Below, piece after piece: positions 56,053 to 64,000 of a DNA stretch of 64,000 bases (position 1 is its first letter; each line of letters starts with the position of its first letter). The stretch covers positions 351,892 to 415,891 of the forward strand of contig JAPDFW010000076.1 of assembly GCA_028826165.1 (NCBI GenBank), read 5' to 3'. Position numbers and translations under genes: made by a program. Below the pieces are notes generated by a model, which saw nothing but the letters and a program-made list of their open reading frames with translations, ran no database searches and had not been told where the DNA came from. Source of the DNA: Anaeramoeba ignava (lineage: Eukaryota > Metamonada > Anaeramoebidae).

Positions 56053-56788
56053 TTTCAAATTCAAATTCCAATTTTCCAAATTCTTTTTTTCTTTTTTTCT
56101 TTCTTCTTTTCAATTCAAAACAATCTATTTTCCAAATTCCAAAAAAAAACAAAAACAAAAACAAAAAAAACAAATTTATTATTTTTTGATTTTGATTTTG
56201 ATTTTAATTATTTTAAAAAAGAAAAAGAAGAAATTATTAATTAAATTCAAAACCAAAAATTTAAACAAGAAATAATTAATAAAATTAAATAGAAATTAAT
56301 TATTTCCAATTAAATCAAAATAAAAATCAAAAAAAATTTAATTTAAATTAAAATTAACAAAAAGAAAAACAATTTAAAGAGAAATTATTGAAAAAGAAAC
56401 CAAAAGAAAAAAAGATAAAACAGATAAATATTCCAAAAATATTTAAAATTAAAAAAGAAAACAAGAAAAAAAATTTTTTTTTAAAATTAAATTAATTAAA
56501 AAAAATTTAAAAAAAAAAACAAAAGATCATTTTTTCTTTTTTCTTTTTTCTTTTCTCTTTTTCTTTTAAAAAAAAACCAAAAAAAAGTAAGAAAAAAAAC
56601 ATAAAAATAACACAAAAACAAAACACAAATATTTATTTTTATTTTTTATTAAATTTATTTTTATTTTTATTTAAAAACAAAAACAACAAAAATTCAAAAA
56701 AACACAAAGTAAGAAAAAAACATAAAAAAAACACAATTCAATTTTTATTTATTATTTTTTATTTTTTTTATTTAAAGAAAAAACAAAA
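56053..56788. other. spacer between surface-protein copies C and D
   Basis: Very similar to 59552-60284 and, inverted, to 7449-8194. It contains AACAAATTTATTATTTTTTG and GAAATAATTAATAAAATTAA blocks in the same order. No ORF. Confidence 0.75.
56586..56740 (+). promoter_or_regulatory. duplicated upstream element of surface-protein copy D
   Basis: AGTAAGAAAA(n)CATAAAAA(T/A)AACACAA occurs at about 56586-56615 and again at 56708-56736, 50-200 bases before the start codon. The same pair is found before copies A and E. Confidence 0.45.
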
Positions 56789-59551
56789 ATGAAATTAAAC
56801 CTTTTCTTTTCCTTTCTCTTTTTCTTAATTATCAATATTTTCTTAATTCAATCAAACCAAAATCAAAATCAAAATCAAAATCAAAATCAAAAATCAATTT
56901 CATCATTAATATCACCAATATTAACAGAAATAAAAACATTAACAGAAACAACAAGATATTATTCTTCTTTCAATGAAGCTTGGATTTGGAATTTATTAGA
57001 TCAATTTTCAGGTCCAGCAGTTTTTGGATTTTCTGTTTCAATTTATAAAGATGTTCTTGTTATTGGAACTCGTAATGCAGGCCAAGTATTTATTTACAGA
57101 TATAATGGAACAAATTTTGAACTTGAACAAAATTTGGATGAACCTTCATATTTCTATTTTGGATATTCTGTTTCAATTTATAAAGATGTTCTTGTTATTG
57201 GGACTGCTGAAAAACATGCATTTATTTACAGATATAATGGAACATTTTGGAATCAAGAACAACATTTGAGTGGATCAGCTACATATTTTGGAGATTTTGT
57301 TTCAATTTATGAGAATGTTACTGTTATTAGTAATTATGGTGCAAATCAAACATTTATTTACAGATATAATGGATCTATTTGGAATGAAGAACAAATTTTG
57401 AGTGAATCAGTTACATATTTTGGATATTCTGTTTCAATTTATGAAGATGTTATTGTTATTGGTGCTCGTGATGTAAATCAAGCATTTATTTACAGATATA
57501 ATGGATCATTTTGGAATCAAGAACAACATTTGAATGAATCAGCTTCATATTTTGGAAGTTCTGTTTCAATTTATGAAGATGTTATTGTTATTGGTGCTTG
57601 GGGTGCAAATGAAACATTTATTTACAGATATAATGAATCAACTTGGAATAAAGAACAAATTTTGAATGAATCTTCTGTTTCAAATTTTGGAGATTCTGTT
57701 TCAATTTATGGAGATGTTATTGTTATTGGAGCTGCTTATGATGTAAATCAAGCATTTATTTACAGATATAATGGAACATTTTGGAATCAAGAAAAAATTT
57801 TGAATGGACCTCCAGCTTCATATTTTGGAAGTTCTGTTTTAATTTATGAGAATTTTACTGTTATTGGAGCTGAGAATTCATTTCAAGTATTTGTTTATGA
57901 AGTTAGTTTAATTCCACAAGTTAATATTGTTAATTGTTCATCTTTGTTTTCATCATTTGATTGTTATTGGGATAAAATTGAATTTCCTTCAAATTTGAAA
58001 TATCAAATTAATTATGGATATAATTGGATTGATATTGATTCTCCAATTCTTGAAGATGAGAATGTTTATTATCAACAATTCAATTCTTCATTTTATGATA
58101 ATATTACTGGAAATGAATATTATTCAATTCAAATTCAAGCTTGTGATAATGAATCAATGATATGTGGTGAATCTTCTTCTTTCATTAATTTAACAACAAA
58201 AATTGATTCTGTAAAAGATTTCCAATTATCAAATCCTTCAAACAATTCAATTAATGTTACTTGGAATTATCCAAATGTTCAGATCAATGAAGGAATTGCT
58301 CATCTTGATCATTATAATCTTTCTTATCTTAATCAATCTCAACCTGATTTAATATCTTTCATTTCAGTTGATAATTCTTCACTTGATTATCTTTGGAATA
58401 ATTTAGAATGTGAAAATGATTATAATATTTCAATTTGTGGATGTAGAACACATGAATGTGAAGGAGATGATAAAGGAGAAATTGTTGAATCATCAATTCC
58501 ATTAATATTTGGAGAAGTTACAAATTTTTCATGTTCAATTTCAAATTCAATCGATATTAATTGTAATTGGAATCAACCAATTAATTGTTCAATTCCATTT
58601 TATTATAATTTTACTTATCAATCAATTTCTCAAAATGATTCAGGAAATTATCAACCAACTTCAACAAATCAACAATTCACAGTTCAATTACCAAATCAAG
58701 AATATCAAATCAATATTTCAGCATGTAATTCAAATGGAAAATGTGGATATATTTCATCAATTTCAATTACAACTGATAATTTAACAGCAGCTCCAACAAT
58801 TTACGAAACAATTTCCAAAACTGAAGAAATTGAATTTAATTTCACAAAATTAACAAATGCAAATAATTATTCAATTTCACTTAATAATGGAACAAATTGG
58901 GAAAAATTCACATCTCTTAATTTAAGTGGAAATGAAGTTATTGGAATAATAAGTGGAATACCTGGAAATATTGAATATAATATTTCAATTCGAGGATGTG
59001 TTGATTTAAATTGTGAAACACCATATTTAGGAGAACCAAGTTCAATTATTTCAACAAGAGCTAAATTAGGAAATATTACTTCATTAAATTGTTATGCAAT
59101 AATTAATGGATTTATTTGTAATTGGGGTTCATTAATTTTATCAAGTGGATTAAAATCATATTCATTTAGATTTAATTCAATATCAATTTGTTTAACAAAT
59201 TTGCCGAATTATTATTCAATTCCTTCAGGATTACAAGGAGGAGAATATTATGAAATTTCAATTTATTCATCAGCTACATTAAATTGTTCAGATAATCAAT
59301 ATTCAGGAATTAATTCAACAACATCAATTACAATATTATCTCCTTATCAACCAACTCAATCAACTGATTCAAACAATTCCAATGCAACAGCAATAACTAT
59401 TGGAATTCTTATTCCAATTATTATTATTTTAATAATTATTATTGGAATTCTTTTATATCAGAAAAAAACAAGAACAAAAAAACAAAAACAATCCAAAAAT
59501 CTAAATCAAAAACAAGAAGAAAAAGAACTTCAAGATAATTTAGATATTTAA
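56789..59551 (+). CDS. FG-GAP beta-propeller / FN3-like cell-surface protein, copy D
   Basis: A single-exon 920-residue protein with the same plan as copies A and C: signal peptide, longest NQ tract (six NQ pairs), seven blades (FG motifs AVFGFSV, FYFGYSV, TYFGDFV, TYFGYSV, SYFGSSV, SNFGDSV, SYFGSSV), FN3-like stalk, TM (ITIGILIPIIIILIIIIGIL) and tail ending QDNLDI. The end of the stalk, TM and tail are closest to copy A (LSPYxPTQSTDSNNSN, KKTRTKKQ), while the head blades differ, which points to exchange between copies. Confidence 0.87.
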   Translation: MKLNLFFSFLFFLIINIFLIQSNQNQNQNQNQNQKSISSLISPILTEIKTLTETTRYYSSFNEAWIWNLLDQFSGPAVFGFSVSIYKDVLVIGTRNAGQVFIYRYNGTNFELEQNLDEPSYFYFGYSVSIYKDVLVIGTAEKHAFIYRYNGTFWNQEQHLSGSATYFGDFVSIYENVTVISNYGANQTFIYRYNGSIWNEEQILSESVTYFGYSVSIYEDVIVIGARDVNQAFIYRYNGSFWNQEQHLNESASYFGSSVSIYEDVIVIGAWGANETFIYRYNESTWNKEQILNESSVSNFGDSVSIYGDVIVIGAAYDVNQAFIYRYNGTFWNQEKILNGPPASYFGSSVLIYENFTVIGAENSFQVFVYEVSLIPQVNIVNCSSLFSSFDCYWDKIEFPSNLKYQINYGYNWIDIDSPILEDENVYYQQFNSSFYDNITGNEYYSIQIQACDNESMICGESSSFINLTTKIDSVKDFQLSNPSNNSINVTWNYPNVQINEGIAHLDHYNLSYLNQSQPDLISFISVDNSSLDYLWNNLECENDYNISICGCRTHECEGDDKGEIVESSIPLIFGEVTNFSCSISNSIDINCNWNQPINCSIPFYYNFTYQSISQNDSGNYQPTSTNQQFTVQLPNQEYQINISACNSNGKCGYISSISITTDNLTAAPTIYETISKTEEIEFNFTKLTNANNYSISLNNGTNWEKFTSLNLSGNEVIGIISGIPGNIEYNISIRGCVDLNCETPYLGEPSSIISTRAKLGNITSLNCYAIINGFICNWGSLILSSGLKSYSFRFNSISICLTNLPNYYSIPSGLQGGEYYEISIYSSATLNCSDNQYSGINSTTSITILSPYQPTQSTDSNNSNATAITIGILIPIIIILIIIIGILLYQKKTRTKKQKQSKNLNQKQEEKELQDNLDI

Positions 59552-60323
59552 TTCCAATTCCAATTTCAATTTTCCAAATTCTTTTTTCTTTTCAATTTTA
59601 ATTTCCAAATTCTTTTTTTCTTTTTTCTTTTTTCTCTTTTCAATTCAAAACAATCTATTTTCCAAATTCCAAAAAAAACAAAAACAAAAACAAAAACAAA
59701 AAAAACAAATTTATTATTTTTTGATTTTGATTTTGATTTTAATTATTTTAAAAAAGAAAAAGAAGAAATTATTAATTAAATTCAAAAACCAAAAATTTAA
59801 ACAAGAAATAATTAATAAAATTAAATAGAAATTAATTATTTCCAATTAAATCAAAATAAAAATCAAAAAAAATTTAATTTAAATTAATTTTTTAAATTAA
59901 AATTAACAAAAAGAAAAACAATTTAAAGAGAAATTATTGAAAAAGAAACCAAAAGAAAAAAAGATAAAACAGATAAATATTCAAAAAAATATTCTTTAAA
60001 ATTAAAAATAAAAAACAAGAAAAATTTTTAAAATTAAATTAATTAAAAAAAATTTAAAAAAAAAAACAAAAGATCATTTTTTCTTTTTTCTTTTTTCTTT
60101 TTTTTTTTCTCTTTTCCTTTTAAAAAAAACCAAAAAAGTAAGAAAAAAACATAAAAATAACACAAAAAACAAAAACACAAAAATTTATTTTTATTTTTAT
60201 ATTAAATTTATTTTTATTTAAAAAAAAGCACAAAACAAGTAAGAAAAACATAAAAAAAACACAAAAAACACAATTCAATTATTTTTGTTTATTTATTTAA
60301 AAAAAAGCAAAAAAAAAACAGAA
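59552..60323. other. spacer between surface-protein copies D and E
   Basis: Nearly repeats 56053-56788, with small indels. No coding sequence. The 5' leader of copy E ends AAAAACAG just before the ATG at 60324. Confidence 0.75.
60137..60272 (+). promoter_or_regulatory. duplicated upstream element of surface-protein copy E
   Basis: AGTAAGAAAAA(n)CATAAAAA..AACACAA at about 60137-60170 and 60238-60268, spaced as before copy D. Confidence 0.45.
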
Positions 60324-63021
60324 ATGAAATCAATTCTTTTCTTTTCCTTTTTCTTTTTCTTAATTATCAATATTTTCTTAATTCAATCAAACCAAAATCA
60401 AAATCAAAAATCAATTCCATCATCATTATTAACAGAAACAACAAGATATTATTCTACTCCAGATGAAGCTTGGATTTGGAATTTATTAAGTAATTATACA
60501 GGTCCAGGAGATTATTTTGGAAGAAGTGTTTCAATTTATAAAGATGTTCTTGTTATTGGAGCTTATGATGTAAATCAAGCATTTATTTACAGATATAATG
60601 GAACAAATTTTGAACTTGAACAAACTTTGGATGGACCTTCAGTTTCAGCATTTGGAAGAAGTGTTTCAGTTTATGAGAATGTTACTGTTATTGGAGCTCT
60701 TGCTGAAAATCAAGCATTTATTTACAGATATAATGGAACATATTGGAACGAAGAACAAATTTTGAATGAATCAGCTTCATATTTTGGAAGTCCTGTTTCA
60801 ATTCATAAAGATGTTATTGCTATTGGAGCTTCTTCTGTAAATCAAACATTTATTTACAGATATAATGGAACATTTTGGAATCAAGAACAAATTTTGAGTG
60901 AATCAGCTTTATATTTTGGATCTTCTATTTCAATTTATGAGAATGTTACTGTTATTGGAGTTTATGATGAAAATCAAACATTTATTTACAGATATAATGG
61001 ATCATTTTGGAATCAAGAACAAATTTTGAGTGAACCTTCAGCTTTATATTTTGGATATTCTGTTTCAATTTATGAGAATGTTACTGCTATTGGAGCTCCT
61101 AATGCATTTGAAGCATTTATTTACAGATATAATGGAACATTTTGGAATGAAGAACAAATTTTGAATGAATCTTCTGTTTCAAGTTTTGGAGATTCTGTTT
61201 CAATTTATGGAGATGTTATTGCTATTGGAGCTCCTTTTCCAAATCAAAACATTTATTTACAGATATAATGGAACATTTTGGAATCAAGAAAAAATTTTGA
61301 GTAAATCAGCTTTATATTTTGGATTTTCTGTTTCAATTTATGAGAATTTTACTGCTATTGGAGCTCATGGTGCAGATCAAGTATTTGTTTATGAAGTTAG
61401 TTTAATTCCACAAGTTAATATTGTTAATTGTTCATCTTCATTTTTATCATTTGATTGTTATTGGGATAAAATTGAATTTCCTTCAAATTTGGAATATCAA
61501 ATTAATTATGGATATGACTGGATTGATATTGATTCTCCAATTCTTGAAGATGAGAATGTTTATTATCAACAATTCAATTCTTCAATTTATGATAATATTA
61601 CTGGAAATGAATATTATTCAATTCAAATCAAAGCTTGTGATAATGAATCAATGATATGTGGTGAATCTTCTTCTTTGATTAATTTAACAACAAAAATTGA
61701 TTCTGTAAAAGATTTCCAATTATCAAATCCTTCAAACAATTCAATTAATGTTACTTGGAATTATCCAAATGTTCAAATCAATGAAGGAATTGCTCATCTT
61801 GATCATTATAATCTTTCTTATCTCATTCAATCTCAACCTGATTTAATATCTTTCATTTCAGTTGATAATTCTTCACTTGATTATCTTTTGAATAATTTAG
61901 AATGTGAAAATGATTATAATATTTCAATTTGTGGATGTAGAACACAAGAATGTGAAGGAGATGATAAAGGAGAAATTGTTGAATCATTATTTCCATTAAT
62001 ATTTGGAGAAGTTACAAATTTTTCATGTTCAATTCAATATTCATTAGATATTAATTGTAATTGGAATCAACCAATTAATTGTTCAATTCCATTTTATTAT
62101 AATTTAACTTATCAATCAATTTCTCAAAATGATTCAGGAAATTATCAACCAACTTCAACAAATCAACAATTTACAGTTCAATTACCAAATCAAGAATATC
62201 AAATCAATGTTTCAGCATGTAATTCAAATGGAAAATGTGGATATATTTCATCAATTTCAATTACAACTGATAATTTAACAATATCTCCAACAATTTACGA
62301 AACAATTTCTAAAACTGAAGAAATTGAATTTAATTTTACAAAATTAACAAATGCAAATAATTATTCAATTTCACTTAATAATGGAACAAATTGGGAAAAA
62401 TTCACATCTCTTAATTTAAGTGGAAATGAAGTTATTGGAATAATAAGTGGAATATCAGGAAATATTGAATATAATATTTCAATTCGAGGATGTGTTGATT
62501 TAAATTGTGAAACACCATATTTAGGAGAACCTAGTTCAATTATTTCAACAAGAGCTAAATTAGGAGATATTACTTCATTAATTTGTTATGCAATAATTAA
62601 TGGATTTATTTGTAGTTGGGATCCATTAATTTTATCAAGTGGATTAAAAGCTTATTCATTTAGATACAATTTAATATCAATTTGTTTACCAGATTTAAGA
62701 ACTTATTATTCAGTTCCAGGATTACAAGGAGGAGAATATTATGAAATTTCAGTTTATTCATCAGCTAATGAAACTTGTTATTATGATCCAAATTCAGGAA
62801 TTGAATCAATAATTTCAGTTACAACTTTATCCCAAACTAAAGAAACAAATGATAATTCCAAAGGCACAATAATCATTTTAGCAGTACTTCTTCCAGTTGT
62901 TGTTATTGCAGCACTTATTTTTTTCATAATTTTGATTAAGAAACAGAAAAATAGTATCAAAAGAATTATCAAAAAAAGAGAAAAAGAACTTGAAAAATCA
63001 GGAGGAATTGAAATGATTTGA
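60324..63021 (+). CDS. FG-GAP beta-propeller / FN3-like cell-surface protein, copy E (one frameshift)
   Basis: ATG at 60324 (MKSILFFSFFFFLIINIFLI) is chosen over an upstream in-frame Met at 60285 because it starts the conserved signal peptide. Six blades are read up to about 61250, where CCAAATCAAAACATTTATTT has one A more than the family pattern CAAACATTT. The frame breaks there and continues in a second frame from about 61252 to 63021. The joined product would have seven blades, the FN3-like stalk, a TM (ILAVLLPVVVIAALIFFIIL) and a tail (KKREKELEKSGGIEMI) that is distinct from the other copies. It is either a recent pseudogene or a one-base homopolymer error; everything else looks functional. 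Confidence 0.8.
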
Positions 63022-63157
63022 GTCGATTTCTTTTTTTTTTTTTTTTCATTTTCAATTCAAAAACAAGAATAATAAAAAATCAATTTTAATTCTCTTTCTT
63101 TCTTTATTTTTATCATTTTAATTTAATTTAATTAAAATCAAATTAAAATGGCTTTAT

Positions 63158-64000
63158 TTAATCTTCTTTCTTTTTCTCTTTTCCTGAAATAAATTGTTCT
63201 AATTTAAATCTTTCTGGTGATAAATTTATCATTGGTTTTTCAATCAATAAAAATGTAATTATTGAAATAGGATAAACAACTAAAGTAGTTTTTAAAATCA
63301 AAAGAAAACTATTTCTAGTATCAATCCAATCAAATCCAAATTTTTTGATTATATCAACTTCCAAAAGAAAAATAGGAACCAATTCAGTCAAATATAAAGA
63401 ATAAGAAAGATTTGAGAAAGGAATCCAAATTTTTAAAGAAAGAAAATAATTGAAAAAATTTCCAAAAATTCCTGCTTTGTTGATAATAAGTAATATTAAT
63501 AAAGAAGCACCTATTGAATTGATAATTCTGTTAAAAGAAAATAATCGAATGATAATTTGTTGAAGAACTGTAATATTTTCTATTTGAATATTTGAAGTAT
63601 AATGAGTTGTTCTGAGAATAAATAAAGATGAAAATAAAATCAATCCAATCAAAAGAATCATTAATCTAAATGGTTTGGATTTCTGACATTTTTCAGGAAA
63701 AGATGTTCTGTATTGAATAAAAGCAGCAAAACACCCAATAAGAATTAATGGGAATCTTGAATGAAATCCAAAATACAAAAACCACAACCCCAAATTTTTG
63801 ATCAAGAGATTCTGGATGATTGAAAACAAAATTTCCTGTTTCTGGCTCGAAATGAAAAAGTGTGCAAAGTTGCTCATCCCAAGGTTCAGTGTATAAAGGG
63901 TATCTATGGAACTCTGGAACAAAAATCACATACAGCAAATAGAAAATCAAAGCAATCACAAATATCTTTATCAATAATTTGCAGGGAATCTCCTGTTTTC
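63158..64000 (-). CDS. acyltransferase-3-like membrane protein, N-terminus outside window
   Basis: The minus-strand gene enters from the right edge, and its start is not in the window. The C-terminal frame (to 63158) has several hydrophobic helices (HSRFPLILIGCFAAFIQYR, KPFRLMILLIGLILFSSLFI) and the segment IPFSNLSYSLYLTELVPIFL, typical of the end of acyltransferase-3 / NRF-6-like proteins. These are multi-pass enzymes that acylate carbohydrates or lipids. The upstream part lies in another frame (VFVPEFHRYPLYTEPWDEQL, to SLDQKFG). The switch falls at the GGGG run near 63784-63787, so one base appears missing. The tail is lysine-rich (SGKEKKKED). The exact family is moderately certain. Confidence 0.65.

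Noticed and set aside
63693-63922. Frame-1 extension MFQSSIDTLYTLNLG of the acyltransferase as a true N-terminus
   Set aside because: The other frame is open to the window edge and contains a better hydrophobic helix and the HRYPLYTEPW block; the frames are better joined at the GGGG run.

Overview
The window looks like nuclear DNA of an AT-rich, intron-rich, free-living or amoeboid protist. Evidence: spliceosomal introns (GT...AG), a cytoplasmic dynein intermediate chain, Mediator MED4, 14-3-3, 60S RPL7, a polymerase III 5S rRNA gene and tRNA-Ser genes, all read with the standard code (TAA and TGA stops seen). Kinase, ankyrin and GTPase proteins fused to BTB, RING or ARM modules recall lineages such as Anaeramoeba. 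That placement is inference and cannot be proven from the window. Most introns and intergenic stretches are gene-specific A+T simple repeats. Short apparent ORFs made of repeated IL, NF, DF or KI codons are repeat artefacts.

Layout. 0.6-4.3 kb: a four-exon mitochondrial carrier. 4.7-10.1 kb: a surface protein (signal peptide, seven FG-GAP blades, FN3-like stalk, one TM) and a broken relative, both minus strand. 10.3-15.2 kb: a RING-kinase-ARM gene, the 3' remnant of a membrane-protein gene, a partial duplicate of a BTB gene, and the full gene, a degenerate small GTPase fused to BTB domains with a C-terminal CaaX box. 15.4-29.3 kb: a small hypothetical gene, dynein intermediate chain (7 exons), a 1271-residue unknown protein (12 exons) and RPL7 (3 exons). 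29.6-34.6 kb: two identical tRNA-Ser(GCT) genes inside a satellite array with a unit of about 323 bp. 34.7-39.0 kb: an RCC1-U-box gene with a decayed blade exon. 39.2-44.2 kb: a secreted alpha-amylase whose second intron carries a 2.65 kb inverted-repeat element. 44.5-52.8 kb: 14-3-3, MED4, ankyrin-BTB, CTU1/NCS6 and 5S rRNA. 53.3-63.0 kb: three more FG-GAP/FN3 surface proteins in tandem (plus strand). 63.2-64 kb: an acyltransferase-3-like gene running off the edge.

The most unusual content is: (i) the FG-GAP/FN3 receptor family, with a variable seven-bladed head on a nearly constant stalk, in two clusters of opposite orientation with a shared upstream element; (ii) the inverted-repeat element with remains of a Ulp1-like protease and a fragment resembling exon 2 of the amylase it sits in; (iii) the CaaX-tailed pseudo-GTPase-BTB protein, whose BTB cassette recurs behind ankyrin repeats; (iv) the tRNA-containing satellite array. 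Several genes are broken by a single base in a homopolymer, which may be assembly error. Exon coordinates were derived by hand from splice phase and protein family conservation.
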